Source of the DNA: Verticillium longisporum
Lineage: Eukaryota > Ascomycota > Sordariomycetes > Glomerellales > Plectosphaerellaceae
Reading direction: 5' to 3'
Assembly: GCA_019188255.1 (NCBI GenBank)
Contig: JAETXT010000005.1
Span: forward strand, 3,286,001-3,350,000
DNA: 64,000 nt
In this document: piece after piece, positions 10,801 through 22,666 of the stretch
Layout: every line of letters starts with the position of its first letter
Numbering within the stretch: the stretch's first letter is position 1
Notes under the pieces: generated by a model
What the model was told of the DNA's origin: nothing
The model's database searches: none
Seen by the model: the letters and a program-made list of their open reading frames with translations, nothing else
Position numbers and translations under genes: made by a program

Positions 10801-13800
10801 AAGTCGTCGATCTTGCTCTTGGCGGCATCCTTCTCTGGCTTCTCGAGCTCGCCGTTGAATTGAGAGGTTTCATCGGCGAGGATTTTGGTGTCTTTGACAA
10901 AACAGTCCCATTCGTGAGGATGAAGCTGCTTAAGATATTCGAGCAGGGTGACACGGGAGTACGGCTCATCCTCCCGAATGATCTCACGAAGTGAGAGTAA
11001 AATCTTCTCGCTGTAGTGGGGGATGAGAACGGAGAATGTCGGCATGTTATCCACAGGCAGAGGCTCTGGAATCGGTGTAGAAAGCGACTGAGCGAAGAAA
11101 GACAGACGACGTTCAGCCTCGCTATCAGCGGGGAAGAATTCAGTGCTGAAAGACTTGTCCTCCTGTGAAACGAAGAAGGTAGGGGCTCGCAGGGTTCGCT
11201 TGCCCTCCTGTTCGGAAGGAACCTGATGGTATAACAACTTCTGAACGTGGTCAATAGCAAGCAGGTGCTCCCGGTACATGGAGATGACGATGGCATTCCA
11301 GACCTGGGAGATGAGGACCTTGGGCTTGTACTTAATCTCCATGTCCGTGGTGGCCAGTACCTTCGAGTAGATGCGCTTAGGTAGGCGCGAAAAGATATTC
11401 CTCCAAGGCGTCCAGATCGAAGAACCGATGTAGAATGATCGAGCAATGGAAAACAGGGTATTCATCAACACGTACCACAGGTAGGTGTCCAAGAAGAAGA
11501 ATAACATCAGTGAATGCCATCAAGCCCAACAGAATGACACCCTGCTGCTTGCAGAGGACATCGGCCATGCCAGTGCCGAACAGGGAATCGCCCTGGCACT
11601 TGAGCTTCATGATGAAAAGGTACTTGATCGGATCCCTGAACGACAGGGCCAGATAGGCATATGACACGCCAAGCTTGACGCCAAAAATAGCGGCCCAGAG
11701 GCCATAGGACATTGCGAGAGCATTGCCCTTCAGGCGAGGGTAGCTTGCAGTGAAGGTTTGGCTGGCCACGTACTTCCGGGAGTTCTTGGTCAAATAGCTG
11801 CCGAACAAGCCTCCCAGCGGCATAACGGCGAAAAAGATGAAGGTGAAGACAGCAATCAAGAATTGGACGATGCCCAGAATTTTGGCAATCTTTTCCTGTG
11901 CAGCTGTAGCGACGAACAAGATGTAGACACTCGGACCAATGTTGATGGCGAAGATCAAAATCAGGAAGAGCAACCGCTTCGTCAGATGCTGCGCTCCAGC
12001 CCAGCGCCGAGGGACATAAGCCCATTCAGCAAGGGTGGCGAGAATTTGGATGAAGGAGGCAATGCTGCCACCAAGAGCGACAACAGACCAGTACTTGGAA
12101 GCAACAGGGTCTTGGTCGACTTGTTGTTCGTAGGATGGTCCGATGATCAGACTTGGTGCGTTGAAAGACGTGTAGAACCAGAACATGGTAAGGTGAATGA
12201 TCCAGATGCGGTTGAAATTAACAAGCAAATGGAACCATGACCTGGACTCCTTGTATGTCTTGAAGAAGCATTTGGGCCAGTTGATCTCTGCGAACTTGAG
12301 GTAGCGTTCGGCAGGGGCGAGGTCAACCAGGCGGGACTTATCGCCAAGGACAATGCGCTCGATGCCCTCCGGATACCAGAACAATTGGTTGCAATCATCG
12401 TAGCCAATAATCTGATGGTGATCACGTTCACGGCGCACGTAAACGCCATCTGAGATCTCGTAGCCCTGCTCCCTGCAATACTGATATAGAGGCGTGATGA
12501 CATTGTTCAAGAAGGTGAACTCTTCAACGGGTTCGACCAGGTTCTGGCAAGCCGGAGAGTTGAGGTAGTCATCCGCACACTTGAAGATGAAGCAGAGACA
12601 TTCAGGCATGAAGCGAACCTGGTTCGCCTCACCCCAACACAGCAGATACAAGGCGATCTGGCGGGTGCGATCGTGTTGTGACATGCGGTTCATGCGGGTC
12701 TTCCAGCGGTACTCAGCAGCCTCGAGGCTGTCGTCATTTTCAAGGTCGGCCAGCGCCTCATCCTCGGTCTGGTCCTTGCTCTTCTTGTTCTTCTTGTTCT
12801 TACGCTTGAGACCCTTGCCCTTTACGTTGGCGAAACCGACAGCGTCGTCGAGGTCGAGGTGAGCGGCAAAGTACCACTTGCGGTAGTTGGCGTTGTCTCC
12901 GCCGATGTAGTCTGCGTGAAGGGACAGGAGCGCTTGGTTGGGGGTCATGCGAGAAGCACGCGAATCGAGCAAAGTCATGAGATGATCGTACATGTTGCGC
13001 ATGCTGTCACGCTGGAAACCAAACTTGGCGGTCAGGTCTAGGAAGATGTCCTCAACCTCCTCCTTGGAGAGCGGGATCTGGGCATCCGAAGTCCAGGCAG
13101 GGTACGGCTCACGAGATCGCTGCCCGGCAGGAAGAGCGTTGCTGTAGTCCATGCCGTAGTTGGGAGTTGAGGCGCCGGAAGAGCGGTTGCCACCGTACGA
13201 GATCTGAGACGAGGGAGGCCTGTACCCGCGGCCGCCCGAGGGATCAGCGCCGTAGCTGTTGGAGCGCTCATCCCCACGACCGTAGTAGTCCATATCGGTG
13301 GCTCGAGCCATGTCGGACCTCATTGTGAAGTCGCTGAAGGTTTCAGAGTCCTCTTCAGAACCCTGTCGTCGGCCACCTGAGCCGTAGCCCTGGTTATAGT
13401 CCTGGTCGTAGTACGCGCCTTGGCCCTGCTGGCCATTGTGTCCATTGTAGTAGTCATCCTGGTACTGGTCCTGGCCGTCGTAGTAACCGCCATCTTGCTG
13501 ATAGGGATTGTTGGGGTCAGCATTGTAATAGCCCCTGAGCAATGTTAGCGTGGCACACTGGAAATTCGCGATGGATCAAGGCAGGGTCGTCTGATTAGAA
13601 CATACGATTCGTCGTAGTACCCATCGTTGCCCTGTTGGCCACCACGAGTGTCGTAGCCTTGGTTGTCGTAATAGTACTGGTCGTTATTGTCCTGGTAGTA
13701 CCCATCGTTTGCATTGCTACCTTGCTGGTTTCCCTGTTGTTGACCACGCTGCTGGCCGTAGCCGTCATCGTAGTCCTGGTGGCCACCGGCTGGATAGCCC

Positions 13801-13805
13801 GACAT
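7817..13805 (-). CDS. FKS1: 1,3-beta-glucan synthase catalytic subunit, one apparent frameshift
   Basis: This plasma-membrane GT48 enzyme polymerises UDP-glucose into cell-wall beta-1,3-glucan and is the target of echinocandins. Three exons (13805-13606, 13534-8233, 8177-7817) with introns of 71 and 55 nt give about 1954 aa, a normal family length. The N-terminus is rich in Gly, Gln, Tyr and Asp. The FKS1 domain ([23 protein letters not shown] motif) follows, then a first membrane cluster, the large cytosolic catalytic domain ([70 protein letters not shown]), and a second membrane cluster. Hot spot 1 reads YLALSFRDP (11629-11655, about residue 694); hot spot 2 reads DWVYRSIL (9492-9515, about residue 1408). 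The frame breaks at a CTT-type repeat (+ strand 11491-11502), two bases short. No intron fits there. Confidence 0.95.
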
Positions 13806-16364
13806 GATGGCAAAGGCTCCTCAGCTGCTGTCGGATTTGACACAAAGCGTGGATGCAGTGGCGCCGGAAGTCGCGGAAGCGTGGCAGGTCGGCTGGGAAA
13901 TGTGTCTTTAGGGGTTGATAAAGAAGATTGTCGTGATTTTGTTTATCTGGGCGTTCTGGTGGAACGAGCGAGGCGTCCGGTGCTTGCTACTGAGTCCGGG
14001 ACGATGCGGTCGCTGCTCCTCAACGAGTCAAACGAGTGGCGAGGGGAGCGAAGACTAAGCTTGAGACTGCCTGTAAATGCTCATCTGGCGTCGAACCGAG
14101 ACGAGGCAATTTAAAGAGAGAAAGGCAGCAGGAAAGAATTGACAGACAATCAACGCGGTTGATGGTCGTGCAGCATCCAATGCAAGATGCTCCAGGTGGG
14201 TAAGGAGGAAAGGGGGTTGCGGATGAAGATGGAAATGCGAATCCAGACAGTCGGACAGGAAAAGAGGAAAGGATCGAGGTTGGGAGGCGCGAGGCAGGGG
14301 TGGCACGGGCAAAGGGGCACTCGGCGCGCTAGAAAGAATGATGGTGGGCCAGTGACGATGGAGTGCTTGTACCTACTGTGTGAGGGTTTCCATCTGCCAA
14401 GACCTGGCATGAGGTTCGCCCAGGGAGGTAGGTAGCGAGCAGCAGGACTTGCAAGCCGATCCTGTATCTCCTTGCAGTGTCGGAGGAAACAGTGCGAAGT
14501 ATTCCAGATCACTGTGTTCTGCCCGTGCAGAGCATCGTGATGCTCGTCAGCCCACTGCAACCATGCTGAAACTTTGCTCCCTATATCACAGTGCGCACTA
14601 CCGTGCCATAGACAGGGGCATCAACAACACATGGCATTGGGGTTTTTGTGCACACTTACTAGTCTGAGATGACTAATCCGTTCGTTGCACTGTTTGTTGC
14701 CCCTGCCAAAATATCACCCGTTGAGCCCACTCTGTCCCAAACACCGCCGTGTAGACCACACGTGCGCTGATAGCGTCCTGTGTCAACAATGCCTCCTTAG
14801 TGGGTCCTTCATGGTGAGGGCACGATCTACCGGTAGACTTTATCTCCGGCCAACCTTGTGCGCATCAAGATCACGTCTCTTGGGTATTCTTGATGAAGAG
14901 GAACCAGCATTGCTAGAGAGAGAGAACGACGAGGGTATCTGGTTTAGTTCATGCGCAATCGTCCTCGGCTTCTGGCTCGCACACGAATCGATCTTCAACA
15001 TACCGTGCAGTGGTGGGTAATCCGCGGAATGGTCCTCTCAACGTGTACACACACAGTATTGCCATCGAGACCTACACCCTTGGCGAATAGGGGTTCCGTT
15101 TACAAATGGTCCAGGTGTACCTTGCTGCCACCAACAACATTTCAAATGCAGGGGGCATCCAACCTGTTGCCCAAACCTGGAAGGACTCAGCGGGCTGACC
15201 GGTAATGTAGGTCCAAAACGTGATGTGATTGGCATGTCAGTGGTGGGAGCCTCCGCTGTTCCAGTCTAAATACAGTGCACCGGGGCAGGGGCAGGGCGAC
15301 GCGGCATCACTGGCCTAGTCATTTTCTTCGCACTAGTGCCACCTGTTCAGCTCTTCAGTCGTCATCATTGTGTGTAGGCCGAACTGACATGCCCATCAAC
15401 GACCTGGAATTTAGGGGGAGTGTGGACCTGTCGTGGCTGGAATTCCCACTTGCTATTGCTATCACCATCGCACCAACTTTGTTCGCTGCTCCCTCAATGG
15501 CATGTGGAACATGGTTTTGAGGGGAAGAAAAAAAAGCAAGCCAGTCAGTCCTTTCAAACCTGGATACAGAGTCCCAAGGCCATACACTAGCATAAAACAC
15601 GATTCGATTCAATTGATGAAGCAACGTGCTGCCATGGCGTGTGTTGTCTGCTCTCAAATCACCTTTGGTTCCGATGGAGGACCGGATCATCGGATTTGTG
15701 GAGTGCCCGAATGCCACATTACCTCAGATCCACGGCGTGGTCCAAATTATGGGCGTCGTACTACGGCCCACTAATACATACCACGACTTGTGTTTTGGAG
15801 GCGGAGCAACAAAAGCCACTTCCGCATACCACCACATCATGCAAGTTCGCGCAGGACGGGCTGCGTATTCATCATCAACGGACGCTGACGGCTTAGGGTT
15901 GCATTGGGTGTGCTGGACGCGAGTCTTGGAAAAGGGCGGTTGCAAAGTTGCTCAATTCCCGATACTATGCGTTTTGAGGAGAGGCCAGCTGAGTGAAAAG
16001 TCGATCTCTTGATCTTGAGCATTCTGGACCTGATTGGTAAAGCGCATTTTCCGAGAACGCAGGTGGATGGTGTTAGCTTATTGTGGCCGAAGAATGGTCA
16101 AACTGGCATCAACTGAAAGGAGTAGCGAGCTCGGACCATGCTCACAACAGCTCAGCAATCAAGAATCGAGGTTTCCAACCCGTTGCCCCGTGCAACGGCT
16201 CCATTGTAATCAGATCTTCCCAGCAGATTCTCAATTGTATAGGTAACTATGCAATCCATTTGCGGTCTACGGATATCACTGAAGGATAAGTCCTCCGACT
16301 TAACAGTCCTTCGTAAAGGCTCCAGAAGAGTTCATTTTAGTCCATCTCGCTGACACATGTCATT
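13806..16364. other. Long intergenic region between divergent FKS1 and SprT-like gene
   Basis: This stretch of about 2.5 kb has normal composition, and no reading frame on either strand resembles a known protein. It holds the promoters of two divergently read genes and probably a long FKS1 leader. I found no convincing tRNA, repeat or transposon. Confidence 0.55.
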
Positions 16365-18153
16365 ATGGCCGAGGACTACCTCTCCAGCGATGACGAGCTG
16401 CCAGACCTGGATATCTTGCTGGAGAGACTTCAGCAAAGAACACGACGAGCCAAAGAAGGCCTCGACAAACCTGGCGACAATTACTCGGCGGGGTATACGA
16501 CTGGCACTGAAACCCCCCTCATCCGACACGGAAGCCTAAGGCAAGAACGAGACGCCTTTTATCACAAATCACCTACCCGCAAGGAACATACTGTTCAACA
16601 ACAGACACATGGCAGTCGAAGACGCGTCGATGAGCATTCAACAAGAATACATAATACTGCTGAACGATACCACCTTCGTAATCAGCCATGTTCAGCAGCA
16701 CTGCCGGTATCGTCATCTCAGAGGGGCGACGATGGAGACGGCAACAATGCTTTAATCATATCTTCGGACTCAACAATTGATACTGCAGGCGAAGTAGAAG
16801 ACGACGAGGATGACGACACGTTTTATAGCTGCATCTCCAGCGGCTCATATCAACATGCAATGTCAGCAAAGTTGCCCCTTCGTTTGTGCAATCCACCGCG
16901 TGAGACCAGGGCTATCAACAAAGATTCAAGGAGGAAGGCCAGCACATGCGATGCAAAATCCAGGGAGCTTGTACGAAAGAACAAAGGACGTCCATCAGGA
17001 AGCAGGAGAACACACCAGAGTCTCTGCAAGTTTCAGCTGTTCATGATGTAGCTGAGTCCCTAGCACACCTGAACCTGGGAAGCTCCCTGACGGACTCGTC
17101 CCAAGACTTGGCGTTAGCAAAAGCGACGATAACGCTGCTACCACCGTCAGGGCGGAACAGTCAGACATTGACATCCCCCAGAAAGCTGACAACATTGCCT
17201 ACAACACCCCAAAGGCCAAGTCAGGACCTGTTCTGGAATCAGGACGCTGTCAATGAGTGGAACGACGAAGGCTTGCCCTTAAAAACAAGCTTGCTGCCAC
17301 CAGCACAAAAGGTTCACGAGAACGTCAATGTAGGCAAACTTAAGCCGAAAAGCCAAGCAATGAAGAAGGGCTTTGAACAATCGAGACAGCATCTTGCAGA
17401 GGTTTTCCTTGCGGAGCTTGACGACGCGATTCTCCAGGGTCAGCTTCGTAAGCTCACCAACTCGACAGGAGGTATTAAGATTGTATGGTCTAAAAAGCTT
17501 AATACCACGGCCGGGCGCGCGAACTGGAGGAAAGAGAAGCTTCCCGACAGGCAGGCCGGCATTGAGGAGAGCGAAATGTTCCGACACTACGCATCCATCG
17601 AACTCGCTGAAAAGGTCATTGACAACGAAGATCGGCTGTTCAATGTCATTGCTCATGAATTTTGTCACCTTGCAAACTTCATGGTCAGTGGCATCACTGG
17701 CAACCCCACGGCAAAGAGTTCAAGACCTGGGCGGCTCAAGTGTCAAAGACTTTCACACACAGAGGCATACTGGTAACCACGAAGCACTCCTATGACATTG
17801 ATTTCAAGTACGTATGGACATGCACAGGATGCGGGCTAGATTTCAAGCGGCATTCGCGCAGTATCAATCCCGAACGGCATCGATGCGGCGCCTGCAAGCG
17901 CCCGTTGCAACAAACTAAACCAACCCCGCGGAAACACGCTGGTAACAAGTCGGAATATCAGCGATTCGTTCAAGAGCAGATGCCGATTGTAAAGAAGGAG
18001 AACCCAGGGAGTCCGCAGAAGGGAATGATGCGACTAGTTGCACAGAAGTGGGCGCGTAGAACCGGAGTTGCAGCGGCCTTGGACTCCTCGGAACATCAGC
18101 TGGATCAGGCCAAGGGAGACGCGGCTAGTCGGCTAGATGGCACTGCCCGATAA
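16365..18153 (+). CDS. SprT-like metalloprotease with HMG-box tail, two apparent frameshifts
   Basis: The layout matches the fungal SprT/HMG protein family related to animal GCNA/ACRC, thought to act on DNA-protein crosslinks. An acidic, disordered N-terminus (MAEDYLSSDDELPDLD; later an Asp/Glu stretch) is followed by the SprT domain with the zinc-protease signature VIAHEFCHLANF. A zinc ribbon follows (WTCTGCGLDF... HRCGACKRPL), then an HMG-box-like helix pair (EYQRFVQEQMPIVKKENPGS, MRLVAQKWARR). The frame shifts by one missing base somewhere in 16904-17045, and again at the C run 17704-17707, where GNPHGKEFK is expected. With both restored, 596 aa are encoded without introns. An intron could explain the first shift, but no good branch site is present. 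Crosslink repair is inferred from the family. Confidence 0.8.
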
Positions 18154-18330
18154 ATGCGTTGCGTTGCACCATGGCAATCTGTAAAGGGCGCATGGGGCTT
18201 GTGGTAAGGGATGCGCAGTATTGATACCTCGTTGTAACCAGGTAGGATGCATGAACCGCTTGGGCTGGGTATATAATTCGACATCACAGCTATGATAGAC
18301 AGACCTGACGTGTTGGTGATGCTGAGCGAC

Positions 18331-19047
18331 TCAGACTTCCCCAAAAAGGGTCCAGTCTTTGACTTTGAAGGTCTCCCATACTCTTGCGGCATAATCAACC
18401 GCATCTCCGATCAGCTTGCCCTGCTTTCCCAACTCGAGATCTACATCCTCTTCATTGTACTCGCCCCTGATGTGAGGCACGTTGATCGTGATGAGGATGT
18501 CCGTCGATTCTTTTTCGAGGCGCAGTAAGGTTAAAATGATCGCCGTGAAGTCGGGCGAAGACGACCTGTCACCAGACTCGGGACGGGGGTCTGTGTCGCG
18601 ATCAGGGTGTAGGCGGGAATGTCCTCACTTGGTAGAAAGAAGGACCATGTCAGAGGAGGTGAACAGCAAAGGAGGAACAGCCATCATGCACGTACCCAAG
18701 GCGAGAGAACTGGGTTTCTGTAGTGTTCCACACCTTGACGGTGTCCACTTCGGAGCCTACCAGCTCCTCGAGGTGTGTTGTGAGGGCGCGGCCATCAATC
18801 TCTGGTCCAGTGCCAGAGGGGCCTACGCGTTCCGTGATGTCGAAGATAATGCTGGTGAACCCATCTTGGTCAATGTAGACCTCCTGGTTGTCCGGTACCT
18901 GTCTTAGTTTGCTACGAGAGCATTAGGTATTATTTCATGTGGCTCGCAATGCGTCGTCGCTAGTCCGTACCTGACATCAGCAAACTTCTCGGGCAGGTCA
19001 GAAACCAATGCCCCGCCGTACAACAGAGTGTTCTTATAACGGGTCAT
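18331..19047 (-). CDS. MOG1: Mog1-type Ran-binding nuclear import factor, one apparent frameshift
   Basis: Mog1 binds Ran GTPase, stimulates nucleotide release and supports nuclear protein import. Three exons (19047-18971, 18911-18696, 18627-18331) with introns of 59 and 68 nt encode 196 aa once a base is restored. Family landmarks are the start MTRYKNTLLYGGALVSDLP, then RQVPDNQEVYID, FDITERVG, ILITINVPHIRGEYNEED and the C-terminal VWETFKVKDWTLFGEV. Exon 2 joins exon 1 through the acceptor CTCGTAG, giving VSKLRQVPD as in yeast. The second intron seems to use an AAG acceptor, which is uncommon. The frame slips at a GG (+ strand 18565-18566) where GGG would keep it open. The gene reads toward the SprT-like gene; their stop codons are about 180 bp apart. 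Confidence 0.82.
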
Positions 19048-19875
19048 GACGGACGTATGTATTCAGACGAAATCGGTTGCGTAGCGATGAACTTCCGTTG
19101 GATACTTGGCTATCGTATGTGCGATTTAAGAGGTTGCGAGGCTGAGAAATGTACGTGACAAGCAGACAGTTGGGTAGCGCTGTGACGTACGTGGGATCTG
19201 CCCCTCATGTCCTGGGTACTGGATGGTGGGGTTGCAGAGAAACAGCCATAACCTGGCCGACCATCCACTTTAAGTGGCGGAAGGGATTTCGGTTCAACCT
19301 GTATCATCTTCTTCTACCCCGCCCTGCATGCTCTTCTCAACAAGCCTATGTCATGCTCAACAGTGTTTTTGGACACCCAAACGGTGCATGCACGACTTCG
19401 ATCATAACGGGATACAACAGCCTATATTAAACTGTAAAAGAAGAAAATATTGTAAAGAGATTCGACGTGGGCCGACTGCTGGGCTCATCAGGGATAAATG
19501 ACCCGTGAGTGGAAGGAAGGAAGGGTACTTTCGGAGGAACAGGCAAAAACATCGACGTCAAAAATCCAAAACAGGAATCGAACTCGGGTTCGGTGGTATC
19601 CAAAGATTGAGGGAATGGAGTCTTTTGGGCCAACTAACGGTCACATCTGGTAAAAGGCAAGAGGTGAATTCGATAAGTGGTCCCACTCCGGGTAATAACT
19701 AGTCGGACTTACGTTTATATAGAGACGGGGAATGCTGACCTAATCCATCCGCTTGTTGCGGGGAACGTAAGCACCCACCGTATGTGCCCACATCTCTCCT
19801 CTTCCCATCTCGTCGAAACACTGACAATACACAAGCTTTACTTGAGCTTATTAACAATATTGTCGACGATTCATC
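19048..19875. other. Divergent promoter region, MOG1 / HNT1
   Basis: No gene is visible. A tRNA-like T-loop around 19570-19585 was examined and rejected. The stretch is the shared upstream region of two divergently read small genes. Confidence 0.5.
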
Positions 19876-20584
19876 ATGACCAGCCTCGCTTCTTGTATCT
19901 TCTGCAGAATCGTCAAGGGTGGGTACTGATGACACGTTCCCTTCAGGTTCCAGCGTTGACCCCCTCTTGTGTCTCGGCTTCAGGAGAAATACCTTGCTTC
20001 AAGCTCTTCGAGAGCGACAAGACTTTGGCGTATCTAGACATAAATCCACTAAGCCGGGGTCATGCTGTAAGACTCTAACCACTACGTGGTTCGTCGATTT
20101 TGACTCTTTACTCACTAGCATGGACCAGCTCGTCATTCCTAAGCATCATGGAGCCAAGCTTACCGATATTCCTGATGACCACTTGATGGAGATTCTGGTA
20201 AGCCGCTTGCACAATATTACAATTCCAATCCTGGCACAGTTCAGCTAATACACCGCTCAGCCCGTCGTCAAGAAGCTGGTTAACGCCACCGGCTCAGTTG
20301 ATTACAATATACTGCAGAATAACGGCCGCGCCGCTCATCAGATGGTGGATCACGTCAGTTCTTTACCACGCCTTCCTTGTCTCGGAAAGAAAGTGCTGAC
20401 GCTCGCAGGTCCATTTCCACATGGTATATGCTGTATTTATATTCATGTGCTGCGTCTCAACTAATTCTTTTGCTAGATCCCTAAGCCCAATGAGACGGAA
20501 GGCCTCGGCATCCGCTGGCCGCAGCAGCAGACTGACATGGATAAACTCAAGGCCCTCTTCGAGGAGCTCAAGCCCAAGGTTTAG
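19876..20584 (+). CDS. HNT1: HIT-family nucleotide hydrolase (HINT type)
   Basis: This histidine-triad protein should hydrolyse adenosine 5'-monophosphoramidates, like yeast Hnt1 and animal HINT1. Six exons (19876-19918, 19984-20066, 20129-20197, 20261-20353, 20409-20423, 20477-20584) encode 136 aa; introns are 53-65 nt. Family features are SCIFCRIVKGEIPC with a CxxC pair, YLDINPLSRGHALVIPKHH, YNILQNNGRAAHQ and the triad HVHFHM. Exon 5 is only 15 nt and carries two of the three triad histidines. The third intron donor GTAAG follows EIL, and its acceptor CAG precedes PVVKKL. The reading frame is intact. The stop lies about 125 bp from the stop of the convergent CRAL-TRIO gene. Nucleotide specificity is inferred from the family. 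Confidence 0.92.
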
Positions 20585-20709
20585 TCTCCGCAGAAGCCGG
20601 CACATGCCCTTGTATCTGCATGTACTGGTGGAAATCCGAGCAGTCAGGCCCGGCGGCGTGGTTGAGCATCAAGACTATGAACCATGTGTTTATTGCAGAG
20701 TCATATCTT

Positions 20710-22666
20710 CTAGTCTAGGTCGTCAGCTGAAGTCTCAACAGTGACGCGGCCAGGCGGAGGAGCAGCAGTCGGGTAGAAATCGATCTTTCCACCATCCTGT
20801 AGCACACCTATTCTGTCGTAGTAGGAGCGGGCTCGAAGGTACGGGTCGAGGGTCCAGTAATCCACCCTGAGCTTCTGCGCGAGGCTCTCCCTCTCGACTT
20901 GTACCGCAGCCGCTTCTGCGGACCCGCCCGTGGCAATCCAACGCATGGTTGCTACCTCCCAGTCTCGAACGAGATGCTCTCGCCCCTCCAGAAGTTTGTC
21001 TCTGGTCGCCGTGTCCTTCATTCTGTCATTTTCACCAGGGATGGGCTCGGTGTATTTATACTCCCAATCTTCCTGGCCGTCCAATTCGCGAGTGATGCGC
21101 TGCGGCTCGATAAACTCCTGCATCTCCTTCACGTTGTTGGTGAAGTGCACCTTGCAACCACAGGGTCGAGCCACCCCTTGATAATCCTCCAGATTCCTAC
21201 CATCGATTAGCTGGTCATTGTACACACTAGCGGGCCAACAGTACGCACCCTGGAACACCCATGGGGCCTTATGGACCAACACAGCTCCAAGCGACTCGGG
21301 GTAGTTCGCCTCGAAACACTTGATCATAAATTTAACGGGGGTGTAGTCCTGTTGTAAGATGTCAGTGTCGCTGTGACCAGAGCTGGCTGAATAGAAGCTT
21401 CAACATACCATGTTAGCCATGGAGAAACCGGTCATATCAAAAATAATTGTCTGAAATACAAATTAGTCAGAAGCTCCGCCGCAAAAGCACCTCAAGAACT
21501 CACAGCTGTGTCAACAGGCGGCGCCAGAACCATTCGTGCTGTCTCAATGAGGTAAACGGTGTACCGCTCGAGGCTCTCCTCGCATTGTTCTCCCTGCTTA
21601 TGAAGTCGCACACGGACAACGCAAATGGGACGTCCAGACTTGTCAACGCCGTGTAAGAAGCTCTTACCCATGCGAATTTGAGCCATGAAATCAGCACCGA
21701 GCCTTTTGGCATCTCCATCGGCCGCTTGCTCGTCTGCCACGGCACCAGCCTCGCCGTTCTTCATAATGTCGTCATCAACATGAACTTCGGTGAGCCTCCA
21801 GTTCATAGTAGAAATCATCATAACCAGAGCCTTGTCGACGTCCCACTTGCGAGCCCGGAGGAAGCGCAACAGCAGAGCATCTGGGTGGTCATGCTTGACC
21901 ATGCTCCAGATGGTGGCACGCAGCGACTGAGGTGTCTGGTTGGCTAGGGCGTCGAAGAATTGCTGTGTCTGCCCATACTTGTCCTCTCCATCGCCCTCTT
22001 TGATGTGAGTCATCAAACCAGGTGAAGATTGGGCTTGCGTGGGCGACTCATTCTCGACAGCCTTATGCTTCTTGCCGAATAGGGAGATGCGTTTTTCTTA
22101 GGCTTCTCTTTCTCAGCCTTGCCTGCACTGGGCGGGGTCAAATCTGATCCGGTTTGGGAGTTTGTGTCACCGGCGGATGCGGCATCGGCCGCGCCACCAG
22201 CAACGGCCTCAGTCATGCCGTTGACATTCTCATCTGTTAAACCACACAGCTTGAGAACGTGACCCCATAACTGGCGCAACTTCTCTTCCTGGTCGGGAGT
22301 CAGATTTCCCGGGCGGCCCGGATGCGCCTCTTGCCCCATGATGTCTTTCTCGGAAATGGCAGCTAAGTCTTGCGTGGGTGTCTGTGATGGTTTCTGTTCC
22401 ACCCAGTAGTCGCCCAAGCTGACTCCAACACAAATCAGTAGAAGAGTGGCAGAGAAGGCAAGTAGGTCGAGACGAGATTCAAGTTGCTCAGGATAGATGA
22501 ATTGATGATACACTCTGGGAGCGCATGCGACTCCTGGCGTAAGGCGGACAGCGCGGTTGGGGGGCGTGAGTGGGCGCAGACGAGGCCTCGGAGAAGCCGG
22601 AAACAGCGAACGCAGTCGACTGCGGGCCAATAAGCGTTTGGGCAGGTTTGTGAGGTTGATGCTCAT
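20710..22666 (-). CDS. CRAL-TRIO (Sec14-like) domain protein, one apparent frameshift
   Basis: This is a probable lipid-binding or lipid-transfer protein of the Sec14/CRAL-TRIO superfamily. Exons 22666-21504, 21450-21409 and 21348-20710 (introns 53 and 60 nt) encode 614 aa. The Arg-rich N-terminus followed by a membrane segment (LLAFSATLLLICVGVSLG) suggests a membrane-anchored, possibly mitochondrial form. A low-complexity linker leads to the CRAL-TRIO N-domain (LLRFLRARKWDVDKAL) and the lipid-binding domain (GRPICVVRVRLH, TIIFDMTGFSMANMDYTPVKF, FEANYPESLGAVLVHKAPWVF). The 42-nt middle exon encodes TIIFDMTGFSMANM. The frame slips at a five-A run (+ strand 22092-22096). One more A gives KPKKKRISLFGKKHK and joins the domains. 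The lipid ligand cannot be read from sequence. Confidence 0.85.

Noticed and set aside
11491..11502. Programmed ribosomal frameshifting in FKS1 and the other broken genes
   Set aside because: No slippery heptamer plus structure is evident, the genes are not known frameshift users, and the same kind of lesion occurs in unrelated loci.
13806..16364. Small genes in the long FKS1 upstream region (several frames of 60-130 codons)
   Set aside because: None shows domain motifs, codon bias like the neighbours, or plausible splice extension.
16900..17018. Possible intron in the SprT-like gene (GTGAGA donor, CACCAG acceptor)
   Set aside because: It lacks a branch site. A single missing base explains the shift and, with the second missing base, makes the intron-free gene exactly 597 codons.
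19565..19630. tRNA-like sequence on the minus strand (T-loop GTTCGATTCC, acceptor-like CCAAAA/TTTTGG pairing)
   Set aside because: Only about 65 nt separate the pairing ends, no D-arm GG is present, and the T-stem does not pair.
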